From positions 110,392,028 to 110,456,027 of the forward strand of contig CM056380.1 in NCBI GenBank assembly GCA_029718625.1: 64,000 nucleotides of DNA, given 5' to 3'. The stretch's first letter is position 1. Every line of letters begins with the position of its first letter. Position numbers and translations under genes: made by a program. The DNA comes from Synaphobranchus kaupii. Its lineage: Eukaryota > Chordata > Actinopteri > Anguilliformes > Synaphobranchidae. The notes under the pieces are model-generated. The model made no database searches. It saw only the letters and a list, made by a program, of their open reading frames with translations, and was not told where the DNA came from. Shown piece by piece: positions 1 to 13,383 of the stretch.

Positions 1-290
1 GAGAAGGCGACAGCGAACATGGCACTGGGGGAACTTTGACCCCGCGATAACCAATCAGATTAAAGGTCCGACATGTGCATTGTTCCCCATTTCAATTTGT
101 TTAGATTTTTTAATTATAATTTTTGGATTTTATTCAAACTGGACGATGAAATCACCACATACAACATTGAAACTCTGGATAACATTTTAGGAACGCAGTG
201 TGTCCAAAACAATAAGACACCCCCACAAGTGACCGATTGTGGAGGGGGGGACCAGGTGATCTCGTCAGACACCATGGCTTCACCCTAGAG

Positions 291-576
291 TGCGTCCCAA
301 TACTCGAAAAATCCATCCTCCTCTCCTCCGTGCCCCGGAATCCCATCTTTGTGTCCTAATCTAATGTTGCTGATTACATATTAATTACATTTAAATTTAT
401 TTGTAACCATTAACGTCTTGATGCAAACCGCAATGTCAGGTGCATTATATACTGTGCATGCAACTACTTGTACTCGGAACGTACAGGCTGTTTTGCATAC
501 TTCCGGGTTGGAGTTGAGTGGAGGAGACGAGTGGAGGAAAGGAGGTGAGGAGTGAGGAATATTGGGCCGCACCCCT
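291..576. mobile_element. probable MITE with imperfect inverted ends
   Basis: The left end (CTAGAGTGCGTCCCAATACT) and the reverse complement of the right end (GGGTGCGGCCCAATATTC) match imperfectly and are followed by CTCCT-rich arms on both sides. There is no coding capacity. The target duplication is unclear. Confidence 0.45.
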
Positions 577-3026
577 AGAGTGGCTGTATGTGGAGGCCAG
601 GGACGGACTGGGTAATCTCTGCAGGCAACTGTGATGTGGAGCTGTATCTCACATTAACCTGCAGAGATTCTGCAGTCCGTCCGCACTGTGCCGTCCCCTA
701 AAAACCGCTTCCAGGGTACCATGTGGAGTTGCTATGGGAACGGCGGAATGTAGTGGGCTTGGGCCAGGATGCTAGGGCGTTGCAGGTTTGATTCCCACTG
801 GGACATTATTTGCCAATTATTTGCCCTGAAATTGCTTTGTTGACCATCTAACTCAATTGTAACGAATGGCTAATGTGGACAAAATATATACAAGCTGTTT
901 CAAGTTGCCTAGTAAATGTGAAATAACTGTTCAGGTTTTGGAAGGAACGGGGAACCTAAATCAAGGGATGTGCTCCGGCTTCTTTTTGCATTTTTAAATA
1001 ATACCGTGCTCTGCTTATTTGATTCTTCAGCTGCAGGTTCACGCAGGAGAAGTTGGTTTCTTGAACATTTGAATGGACGTGAGATTTAGCCGCGGCCTTT
1101 TGCCCTGCTGGGTATCTTCCACTCAGGACTAACTTCATTGGTGCTCTGCTGTTTGGTCTTAATATTGCAGGTTCTGTCTCCGTAATGCTCAACCTTAAAC
1201 ATTCAATTTTGATGCATCTCATGGATATTCGGAAAGGGGTGTGATTAAGCAAAAAAAAATGTTGTCGCAATGGATTTTCTGTACTGTAATATAGCACCAG
1301 AAACTCCTGCAGTTCATAAGTAGAGGACAGAAGGAGCTCTCAATGGTAATGAGCTACTACATGTGAGGGGACCAGAGCAAAGAGCCTTTCACCGCACGCA
1401 GGACAGATTTAGGCCACTGTATGGGAACATTAGCAGGTCACACACTTCTTGGCTTTAGATGACTTTTTAGTAGCGTACTGTAGAAGCAATGATCTGCAGA
1501 TCTACCAACTGGATGGCCTTCACAGTCTCAATCTGAAGTCAAGCATGAAAATAAAGGTACCTTTTTGTTCACTTTTCTGGCATTTAACAGATGCTCTTGT
1601 CCAGAGCTACTTAAGAATGCAAAGGATGGAATGAAGTGCAGGAATTCCCTAGAGGGAGCTAGTCCCAAGAGAGACAGCAAGTGCAGGAAGTGCAAACTCA
1701 ATCGACTTGTCAGCCGCCCTATTGAACATGAAACTAAGTTATACAAACAAGAACAAACTACCCTAATGAGCATTAAACTGCATTAAAGGAACCACAGGCT
1801 CTGAAAAAGACTCTAGATCAGGTGTGAGGGCTATTTAAAGCATCTCTTTGAAGAGTAGATTTCTTTGGAATTTTCTCTAAGTCAGTGCTCTAGAACTCCA
1901 GTGATTGTTACATCAGCATTAGAATGCTCAGCTACGAGCAGTCTAATCGCATAGTTGTGATCTCACGCCTTATTAAAGCGTTTTCCTCCAAAACAATGGC
2001 TGCACAGCCTAGCAGGTGGACAGCCGAGGGAAGGAAAGCAGGCTGGCAGCACGGGACTCCTGCCTGCTCGTCTTCGTTCTGACGCACGGCATTGCAGCAG
2101 TGGTGTTGGTTCAGAAAAAGAAGACAACAGACAAAATGACATGCAAGGGCTATTTATTTATTTATTTATTTGTGGTTATTCTTCAGGGGTGAATGTGGAA
2201 TTGCACTATCGATGCAGGACCAGGCAGTGACATGTGGATGTGTTTGTGTTTCCGTTGACTCCATGACGTGCACATGATGGACGATATGGTGACGTCACAT
2301 GATCGTAACCCTGTGTTATGGTCACGTGACCGTCACTCTCAGTGTTGTGGTGCCACACACTCCACTATGGAGTTTTCTACACCTACAGCCACAATCTGGC
2401 CAAATCTCAGCTGGCAACTGTGAGTATTGTTGTACCTCCTCACAGTGTCCATTGGGGTTGTGCTAAATGTGGAATCTTTCACAGGAAAACTTTGTTTTGT
2501 GGTCAGTAAGATCGGGTCAACTGCCTCAGCCAAAACAACCCAGCGCCGTCGAAATAATATTTTTTGATAGTTATATTATCCATGATTACTGAAAGAAAAT
2601 AATTAATGTGATATTATGACCTGTATTCATTTGAGATTTTACCTGATTTAAAAAAATCCTGGACGGAAGTTCTTATACTGCCCACTAGAGGGGGATTTGG
2701 TGCTGGAATTGTTCATTTACATTTTAACCAATCAGAAGACTATCCCGTTTACTGGGCTGCCAATCAGAAGAGAACTGACTATCCATTCAGAACAGGCATA
2801 GGGTCAGACGTCCAGCTTTATCGTTCATAAATTAAATGCTTTTACATCAAAAGGAAATATTATCATTGTTCCGTTTGTACATTTGGAAAAAGTAAACACA
2901 ACGTTATTTTAATTATCTTAACGCGCTATAGTGTTATCAACCTTGCCTTCTGTTGGGTTCTTTCATTCTTTTTCTATGTACATTCATTGTGTATTGTAGT
3001 AAATTAGCTGGTTTTTATTTTCTTAC
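577..3026. other. no gene recognised; V-SINE-like fragments
   Basis: A tRNA-derived head with a B-box-like GGTTTGATTCCCAC lies near 745-800. A fragment of the conserved V-SINE-like tail (minus) lies at about 1578-1620. A short TTTA run lies at 2149-2172. Short reading frames show no recognisable protein. Confidence 0.5.
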
Positions 3027-3596
3027 CTGGTCTCTCTCATATACAGTACTTGGTAATGTGGTGAATTACAGAGAGCACATGGGCCGTGAGCTGGTCTCTC
3101 TCATATACAGTACTTGGTAATGTGGTGAATTACAGAGCATATGGGCTGTGAGCTGGTCTCTCTCATATACAGTACTTGGTAATCTGGTGAATTACAGAGA
3201 GCACATGGGCTGTGAGCTGGTCACTCTCATATACAATACTTGGTAATGTGGTGAATTACAGAGAGAACATGGGCTGTGAGCTGGTCTCTCTCATATACAG
3301 TACTTGGTAATCTGGTGAATCACAGAGAGCACATGGGCTGTGAGCTGGTCTCTCTCATATACAGTACTTGGTAATCTGGTTAATTACAGAGAGCACATGG
3401 GCTGTGAGCTGGTCTCTCTCATATACAGTACTTGGTAATGTGGTGAATTACAGAGAGCACATGGGCCGTGAGCTGGTCTCTCTCATATACAGTACTAGGT
3501 AATCTGGTGAATTACAGAGAGCACATGGGCTGTGAGCTGGTCTCTCTCATATACAGTACTTGGTAATCTGGTGAATCACAGAGAGCACGTGGGCTG
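3027..3596. repeat. 64-bp minisatellite, about 9 copies
   Basis: The unit contains CTCATATACAGTACTTGGTA and GTGAATTACAGAGAGCACAT; copies differ at a few sites (gtaatgtgg/gtaatctgg). It lies 5 kb upstream of efemp1. Confidence 0.93.
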
Positions 3597-6500
3597 ATGA
3601 ACGCAGAGCTTTCCGATGTTGGCGATACTGCATCAGGAACTGATTGGATGATATCGAGACGCCATCAGCTCCGGATGCATTTCCTTCAGCATGGAAAGGA
3701 ACGCCGCAAATTGCAATGAGCTCTTGCAGGAGAAATGTCTTTATAACATGTGGCTATCTTGTTCACATGTGGTTGGAAGAATATCATTTTCCAATTTTTA
3801 AATGTCAAGATAATCAAGTGCATAGTTTTTTTTATTACACATTTAAGTAAACAATGATGTTAATAGGCTGTATGGACAGTATTTTCCACAATATAATAAC
3901 CTAGGATACCTGTAATGGTATTACACTGAAAAGCACAAGGCAGTAAATTCTCAGGTGTCATGCTCAATGATGTCTTGTCTTTGTTACAACATGTTCAAGT
4001 TTTTATTCTTGACATCTGAACATTTTTTTACTTTAAAAAAAATTATATCTCTTGCTAGATCATTCCATGCTTTTTCACTGTATAGCTGGGGGCAAAGGAA
4101 ACCATATTAAATTACAGGCACATTGCATAGTCAGGAATGCCAAGCACAGATGAGCTATGTACTCCCTCCTCCAAACCTCTTAGATCCCAAAATCAAACAG
4201 CGAATATACCCCTTGCACCATAGTTCCTGTCTGAGTCCACCTTTCAGAAGAACTATTGGGTAAAAAGAAACTGAGATTTATTAGATAATTTGTGATTTAA
4301 AGTATTTTAAAATGGACCATTTCTTTATAACAGAATTACATCATACATGCTTGAGTAATTATTAGTTAATATAAATCAGTTACTGTGTAACCTCTACAGA
4401 TGTTTATGTATTTTTTTAAACATACATCATGACAGAGCACTGTGAAAAGAATACTCTGCAAATTGGATTAGTGTGCGAAGTGCTTTCTCCGAGTTCACCA
4501 GGCAGTTTCCGACATGCTCCGACTCCTCTGTGTGCGTTACATTGAATGTGGAGCCTTCTGATTGGACACCTTTAATTTGTTTACTCCCAGTAGAACACTG
4601 CAGTACTGAAATGTCAAGGAAATAATGTTCTAATAGGCTGGCATTGTCTATTAGATATAAAAAATAAATCAGTGTAGTTTGTTTTTTGATACGTGTATAT
4701 ACAGTGCTATTTACACTGCCCTATGAGAAACACAAAATTTGTGTTTAATGCAGCACTTTTGGGAGGGCTGTCATCCATCATGCCTGACTTACACAAGCAG
4801 CGATATTTTTCATAGTTACCGTAGAAACGACACACTGCAGACTGCAGAATAACATGCAGGCTACTGCTCCGAGGGCTCTATAGTCCCCAGACAAACACGC
4901 AAAGGAAACTGTGACTCATTTTCAATGTCTGACTAGCTATTAATTGCTCATAATTAGTTCTATAATTAACTATATATAACCCTGAGATTTGTTGAATTAT
5001 TACATTGTCTCTATGGCACCCTGACACACGTGAAAGAGAACAGAAAAGATTCCTCATGAATTGCTCTGTGATTTATAATATGATCCCTTTCAGCCACGGT
5101 GTTTCGGGGACATTTAACTTTGCTTTTAGCCTCTCAATTCATTAGTTGTTTCATTTACGTTGTGGCGCGGTGTAATAACACAACGGTGTTTCCACAGTAT
5201 CTCATGTGACCTTGCACAGGCAAAATACTTATTGATTTGGTTCTCTCTTATTTCAATAGCCAAGAGTTTGGCGCCATCTATTGGTTAGTCGTTTAGGTTC
5301 TGCGATATTCCACCGTCGGCTATTTCAAGTGACATTTCCTCGGCATTATCAGAAAACGGCAGCGTTTCTCTCACCTTTAATTTAACAAACATATGAAGAA
5401 TGAAAACGAATTATCCTAATTTACTTTCAATTAGATCCTCGGCAGACCTGGGTCAAGTAAGGAATCAGTGAAGTTGCAACGTAGTCAAAATTCCTCATGT
5501 GATTGCACATTTTGGTCAGTAACATGTTTCCTTGAAAATACTCAGTTGAGACTTCAACTTTTAGTTGAAAATACCTTAAGAATGAAGAGTTTTTGAACCC
5601 TGTCTGATTTATAGACCTGTCCTCAAAAACCACTGTAAATGATCAACTATCATTAATTAATCAAGTGTATAATAGATTTATCCCTGCGTTCATGTGCGCA
5701 GTGTCATACAGCTTTGCAGTGAGAATGTTTTGCTTACCCCTATTAAAATTGTTTATGCAATCACTCCTGTAACAAAAAGTCTTACCTGTTATGCACTAAA
5801 GATACAATGCACAAATGCAATATAACACGAAATAATATAGCCTAATGCAACACGATATAATACAATACAATTTTATAAAAATGTTATGTATTCTTCCTGG
5901 GGCTATTCAAATACGGTACGAAACATGACACAGCACAGCCCATCAACAAAATATGTCCTTACATAATCATACAACATGCACTCAGGTTTTTTTTTTTTAA
6001 CCCCAAATTCAAAGTTTTGAAGTTTTTTTCAGTGGAATGTGGATGCTGGTGGATTATAGTTGAGAGCAAGCCGGGATCACAGCCCAATCTCCTGTTTGGC
6101 AGAAAGGGATAAAAGACCAGGTAGTTCCATAGAGCCTCCACTACATATAAACGGCGTTGCTGTGTGAGCTGTTGGCTTTACACGTTCATTTTTAACCGAG
6201 GTAAGGTCTCTCCAGTGCCAGCATCGCAGATAAAGAGCTCATAAAGAGTTTGTAAACGCACTGTAATTTATTGCCGCGTAATTTGACGTTCCCTTACAGA
6301 CCATATTTCCATATTTCACACGCTCTCGTGGGAGAGGAGTAGCTAATTACTTCCTAATTGCCGCTTTTTTTTTTGCATCCTGCGGTTGTCATTATTAGTC
6401 ATCAAAATTTGAATTTCAGAGGTCGGGGCGCCTGTGAATGCGGTTAGACAAGCAGCTGCCGTCCTCCGTCCCAAAAAAAAGCGCTTAACTTGTAAGCGTT

Positions 6501-8826
6501 GGATATCCAATAAAATGTGATGTGGAAGTAATGCATGCATAATTTATATGTCATGATAGTATAAACTAACCTGTGGTCAGATTAAGTCTAAATCGTAGGT
6601 ATTATTTTAGGACTACTCGTTCCAATTCGTATATGCCTAGATTTCCTCGGTATGTTGGTGATATCTAACTGCGAGCTGTTTTTTAATAGACCGACATTCA
6701 TTCCAAAACAGAGCCTATATACGAAATATAACAAAACTGGCCTGCTATTGCCACTTGCCACTGTTAAGTCTAAATATTCAAATGATCTATAATGTAGCCT
6801 ATATGACCCCTGCACCTCCAATCTGAAATAAATCGCGTGACAAATAAACCACAATTTCCTTTCTCCAACATATTTTTGCTCAATTTTCCACATCTGCAAA
6901 GTCAGCACATATTGAGATGCGTATTTGCTTCTTCAAGTTAAACAAGTTTAGCAAAGACAGTCTGCCACACTCATTCGTTCCTCGAGGCAGAGGCTGGTGC
7001 GCTTGTTCAGGACCATTTTCTGATTAATAATGCAACAATCCTACATTTTTACTGCACATACTCAATGCAACACAAGTCGAGAATATTGAAATAGAAGCTG
7101 TTTCTATACCGTACTCCCCCTCATTTTTTGGTTTGAAACTACGAAATGGTCTACCCCGATACCCACTTCAAGTAAAAAGTATGGCGATAATTCAAAATTC
7201 CTATTTCACTGAACAAGCATCGTAGTTGGTAAGGTTAATCAATCCACAAATGCATAACCTTAAAGAAAACAGTAGGCTGTTTATAATCATAATCGCATAT
7301 AATTGCCATAGGCTATAGCTATAGCCTACAGACGAGAAGGCTGCATTTCACATATTGTAAGGGGAAATAATAATATTATTTTATTATTGGCTATAGTCTA
7401 CACCAGCATGAAACATTTACACTAGACTTACCTTTCGTATGCTGGATTCATATTGTCCTATTAGCTGGCATCATTTTTAAACGTGTTTCGTGTTTTGCGT
7501 GTCTACGGTTTGTTTGCTTCGACAGCAGCCGCCTGATACCTGATGTGGAAAATGGAAATTGATGAACTATAATAATTATAAAACACAATTTTCAAATTCA
7601 ATCTTCTGGTGCTATTGTTATCTAAAGTTTGTTGTATTTTTTTTATTATTCAATACAATGCCAGTGTATAATGCGAATGCACACTAATGCACACGGGTAA
7701 GGAGTACACTGTTGACGTTTGGGACATTGTTTTCAGTACTTATCGCCAAGATTGCGTTGCAGCCTGTAGAGGGAGCCACATCCTACCCAGATGCCAGTGT
7801 AATCTTAAAGTTGGAATCGGATAAAGGAAAACTCTGTGATACAGTGGTGGTGTGCAACCTGCACGGAACTCAGCGCCGCCCCTGCATTCCACGCGCACCG
7901 CATGTTCACAGCGATTATTGTTAATATCAAACCGTCCGATTAAGCCAGAAGTTACTCCACCGACAGGCGGGTAGAGAACGTCAGGTCCGAAGCTGTATGT
8001 GCGGAGCAATCAAAGGGGCTTGTCATCTTAAGTACCGAAGCCGTTTGTTAAGAGAGAAAGCAAATTTTACAGGTATCGTTAAAGTGCGCGTGCATGTACA
8101 GTACACTTGGCATAAAGACGCGTTTGTTCAAGGTTGCTTCAGGTGAGCGGCCACTGTGTTGTGTTTATAGTAGCCTACAGAATAGCGCTTCATCATAAAC
8201 AAGTTTGTTGAAGAATTAAGATTGTAAGGAATGCATATGTGTTCTATATTTTTAAGGTTAATGTTTTAATCTTTTTTTGGAAGGATATGTATCGAGTTTT
8301 AAATAAAAATGTGTGCAAATGTAATGAAAATGCACCTGCAGACAGATATCTATCTGTAAGAGCTATATATGTAGAGGCTATATATAGATTTCATATTATG
8401 TGGGCTATTTGGCGATTATGGGATAACTTTTGTCTCAAGATTTGCTGTTTTAAAGTGAACTGCAGAAATATAAACTAAGCAAAACCGTAGGATTAAATGA
8501 AAAGCCTGAATATTACTTACGCGGCGGTGTGGTCGTGTGATCAATTAGGATTTCCTCGTGCACTGATGTCTCTTAAAACACTTTTGTAAAATATGACACA
8601 GGCGCTCGTGACCTATACGGATAACAGGCGTGAAATGCTCAGCACTCAAAAGTATTTAAGATATAGCTGGCCTCTGGCCAATGAAAATAGTGTGTAAACA
8701 CGGGGATATGTTCGCACTTGCTCAACAATTCGGCTACTGATGTAATAAACCGTTTTATAGTATGTAGACTGCCTCGAAAAACTGAAAACAAGAGTTAATG
8801 AAATTCTCACCCCTCCTCTGTTTTAG
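3597..8826. other. A/T-rich upstream region, no gene recognised
   Basis: About 5 kb before the first coding exon of efemp1. The acceptor at 8826 shows that at least one 5' UTR exon must lie upstream, here or further left, but I could not locate it or a convincing promoter. Confidence 0.5.
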
Positions 8827-8917
8827 ACTCTTCACAATGTACAGGATCTGTTTGTCTTTATATGTGGCCATCAATTGTATTACTTCTCAAGAGGTAGAAG
8901 AACCTATCTCCTACACG
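8827..8917 (+). CDS. efemp1: efemp1 coding exon 1: start codon and signal peptide
   Basis: An acceptor (cctctgttttag) precedes 8827. The ATG at 8837 opens 27 residues: a hydrophobic stretch [17 protein letters not shown], then [10 protein letters not shown], which matches the mature fibulin-3 N-terminus. The donor gtgagt follows 8917. An in-frame ATG at 8798 lies before the acceptor and is probably intronic, so 8837 is chosen. The acceptor implies an upstream 5' UTR exon. Confidence 0.82.
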
Positions 8918-11900
8918 GTGAGTGGCATTTCTCAATGCATGAGACTATACAGGGTATATTCTGAAGAACAAATAGCCAACATTAACGAAGTTACATCACA
9001 AAATAAAACAAGTAATGGGAAGTACTGAGATCCAGAGAAAGGTAGGAACAGGTCCAGTTCCAAACACTGAAATTCAGTAAACAGAAATAAGAAATTGAAA
9101 ACTCAATATAATCTATCGAGAATGTTTTGTGGAGGGTTATTTCTGAGTATTTAGGTAAAGTGTTGGCAGCTTGATGTTGTTGTACCCTTATGGAAATGTA
9201 ATATACTGCAGTATATTTTAAATATATTGTGAAGATAATTTTGATATATTTATTTACAATATACTGCAGTATATGTTTTTTCCATAGGGGTATCCTTATT
9301 GATGTTGCAGTTTGTATTGTTGACCCGGAGTTCAGTGACTAATTTAAATAATTGAAGCTTCCCAAGAGTGTTCATGTCATATTCCTCCTCATTTCACTTC
9401 AATGGCTACCTGTTATGGCTCGCATCGAGTTTGATACCTACAGGGCAGCGAATGGAACAGCTCCACCACGCCTCCAATCAAACTTCAAAACCCTACGTCC
9501 CGGGCAGCTCTCCCTGTTCCGAGACCTTGGGGGCGACTCTCTTTCCCCCTCCCTGTGTGTCTGTGCTGGCCCCCCGATTGGTGGAACAAACTTCCCAAAG
9601 TGGTCGGGACAGCGGAATCATTGGCTGTCTTCGGACGCAGGCTAAAGACCCGCCTCTTCAGGCTGCATCTTGGTTCCCCTCCCAATCCCCACCCTGTGAC
9701 ACTCCCACCTTTTGTACTAATTGTGGTGTGTTTGGGAAAAGGGTGGAATCTTCTTAGCATTACGTTAATTTAGCTCTTATACAGGCAGACTTAAAATGCA
9801 GGAGAAACTGAAGTGCATCCACCTGATTAATATGAGCAATATTGCCAGACCTGGTGAACAACCTTCCCAGATCAGTCAGTATAGATCCACTAGTACACTA
9901 GTGCAAGTCAGCTGCCCTAAAAAAAAGGACCAAAATACTAATTCTGTATATGTACAGATTATGTCCATAATAAGTCCAACTGAGACGAATGTAAAACCAT
10001 AAAAGGTGGGAGTGTTTGGCGGGGTGGGAACCACGGTGTAGTCTCAAGACTCAAAACTAAAGTTGTCTTAACAATCATTGTAACAGCCTTAATGTAATTA
10101 ACTATTGTACACTTTTTGTAATCAACAGTGCACAGATGGCTACACATTTGATCCTGTCTTAGAAATATGCAAAGGTAAAAAACTGAAGTTTCTAACAGAT
10201 TTTTAAATTGAGATTGTTATGTCTAATGAGCAGTATACGGTGCTACACATTCATGTGTTTTGGTCTCCACGGTAGATATGGAATGTTGGGACCTTGTACT
10301 TGATTGGCGTCAATTAATAATGATGTTTATTAGTTATGTTTCTTTAGAAAAAGTGCTTTTTAGAGTGAATTCTTTTCAAACCTGGAGTGGAAAGAGGGTA
10401 AAGAGAAGTCTGGAAATGTATGGTTAGGCTAATTTAGTACAATGTTGAAGTGATAAAGTGTACAAGGCGTATCATTACTATCATGACTGGAAGCGAACAT
10501 GTTCTCTCCTGTCTGTTTCCTGGTTTTTAGACGTTAACGAATGCGCCCTCATGCCGGACGCCTGCAAGGGTGGCATGAAGTGCATAAACCATTTCGGCGG
10601 ATACCTGTGCCTCCCCCAAAACGCCAAGATATACATCAGCAACGGGGACGAGTACGCCCCGTCACCCGCGCCAGTCCCGGCGCCCGTCCCTGCGCCACGC
10701 CCCCCGCCGATCCGCCGAGTGATACACAACCAGGCCCTCACCATCCAGTGTGCTGCGGGATTCATGCTGGACGAGCAGAAATACTGTAGAGGTAAGGGCT
10801 CGCGCCTCTCACCCTAATGCCAAGGTGTCCTGGGGGGCCGCAGTGTCTACAGGTGTAACTCCAGTCCTGGAGGGCCGCAGTGTCTGCAGGTTTAACTCCA
10901 GTCCTGGAGGGCCGCAGTGTCTGCAGGTGTAACTCCAGTCCTGGAGGGCTGCAGTCTCTGCAGGTTTAACTCCAGTCCTGGAGGGCCGCTGTGTCTGCAG
11001 GTGTAACTCCAGTCCTGGAGGGCCGCAGTGTCTGCAGGTTTAACTCCAGTCCTGGAGGGCTGCAGTCTCTGCAGGTTTAACTCCAGTCCTGGAGGGCCGC
11101 TGTGCCTGCAGGTGTAACTCCAGTCCTGGAGGGCCGCAGTGTCTGCAGGTTCTCGGTGTGTTCTCAGCACCAGTAGTTAATTTAAGTCATTGACTGGCTA
11201 AAGAATCCACACACCCTGTTCTCAAGTCCTTACTTGGCAGCTGATTGAAAGGAAACCACAAAAGAGCGGCCCCCTGGGAATTTTGTTGACACCCGTGCCC
11301 TAATGGGCTATGCACTGCAGAGGGGGAGAGTCAGCTTTGGGGGCTGCAGACTGGGTTTTATATGAACCTCGTTTCCCACGGTAACGCCAGCCTGCCCGAG
11401 CCGAAAGCTTAGGTGAGTTTGCACCTAAAAGCTCAGGCCAGAGGCTCAGGCTGCCGGCTTGTTTGCCTGTGCACTCTCCGGCCTCAGAGGGCCTGACCTC
11501 ACACTCACACTCACTCCACTGTACCCTGGTCCAGGAACGGGAAACCTGAGAAAGCTCTGATAACAGGAAATTCTGTTATCATAGAAGTGAGTGTTCTTAA
11601 ACCAGCTACAATAGATGACTGCATTCCTGGTGCCAGAGTGACCGACATCTAGGCCAATTTGAAAGCGCTGGTTAAAGCTAAATGGGGAACACATTTTTTT
11701 AAATCTCACTCGTTTTTTAGGAGTTTTTTCACTTGCTGGTTTTTTTTCAAACTCAGTCTTTCCTAATTTAACCATTATCTTGTAAGGTGTCTTTGTGACA
11801 GTGACCTGTATTCAATCAACATTGGTCCTTAACTTCAACTTAAAAAGTATGTGCAAACGTGACATTTTTCTTCACAAACCCAGTTTGGCAAGTTAGTTTT

Positions 11901-13205
11901 AGTGATCGCTGAACTCACCAAACTGTGTTTGTGAAGAAAAATGTCACGTTTGCACATACTTTTTAAGTTGAAGTTAAGGACAAATATTTATTGAATCCTG
12001 ACTTGCCTCTGTTAAAAGCACCATACTAATTAATTTAACTAGCAAAGACTCCTGGCTACACTGGCATAGTTAAGATCAGGGTCCAGGCTGTGGGGTGTGT
12101 TACGTCACTGAGAGCCAGTGTGTTAGCTGGACATGCCATTCGAGAGCCCCTCCAACCTGTACAATTTTCATGTATTCGTTGATTGATGATGTGCAGACTT
12201 ATAAGGCCTAAGGAGGGTTTGCTCTTGTACTGAAGTGAACAGGACACGGTGAAATGTTACGTTAAATGTTACAGTGAACAGAATGTCTCATGAGGATATT
12301 AAAGTTTTACTCTTAATGGGGGTATGCCTGCTGGATTTAGTATATGCAAACTGAACAGGAGATGTTTGGATCATGTTTCTCCCATGATGCCCCATTCAGC
12401 TGTTGTGTGTAAGTAGGCTTGAGTGTAATGGTTATATTATTGGCTGGATATCTCCAAATGAGTACAGAAACAATTTTCTGAACCTCTCGTCCGAGGTGGA
12501 AAGCATGTTTGACGAGGTAGGTTTTGTGATGTGGCTTGAATGGTGGTACAGGGGGAGGAGGAGAAAAAAGGAATGATAATCGATGGACAGAGCTGGCAAG
12601 GCCCAGATGAATACAAATTTAGGACCATAATAACAACGATAATAATAATAATAATGATAATAATAGTTGTACAGCATTTCTCATACAGATGTTGAGGTCT
12701 TATTAATAACAAGGTACACTAAAGATAAGTTTAAAAACGCGAGCCAGTACAGTGAGACATGGAAATAACAAGTCAGGAATAAAACAGAAATAATTACAAA
12801 GTACAAAAAGTAAATGTGGAGACACAAATTTTTAAAAAAGGATTTAAAAGTAGGAGCTGCGGGGTGTCTTCGGCAGCAGTGTGCACCTGAGGCCAGAGGA
12901 TCCGCCTCCCCTCCGCTCTCATTGGACAGTGAGGAAGAGAGGAGGAAGAGGAGGAGGAGAGGAGTGCTGGAAAATGCTAGATTCTCTCAGCAGGAGAGTG
13001 CAGATCACGGTGTGTTTGCCTTCCCAGAGGCTGCCTGTGAATATCTGAACACCAGCCTTGTCATTATCTGTGATTTAATGGCAAATAAATCACTCTTGAG
13101 ATAGGTGAGTGAGGTGAACTTAGCATAGCGGGCGGTAAACCCATAGCCGCTGTATGTGGTTGAGTGAACTTGCATTGCCTCTTCATCATAAGGTGACACC
13201 ACATT

Positions 13206-13277
<72 letters not shown>

Positions 13278-13299
13278 ACGCACACATGTACACACTCGT

Positions 13300-13383
<84 letters not shown>

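Noticed and set aside
956..1297. 113-codon - strand reading frame
   Set aside because: No recognisable domain, no splice context, codon use like noncoding sequence.
8798..8836. Upstream in-frame ATG giving a longer efemp1 N-terminus
   Set aside because: It lies before a good acceptor (cctctgttttag) and weakens the signal peptide; the ATG at 8837 fits the family.
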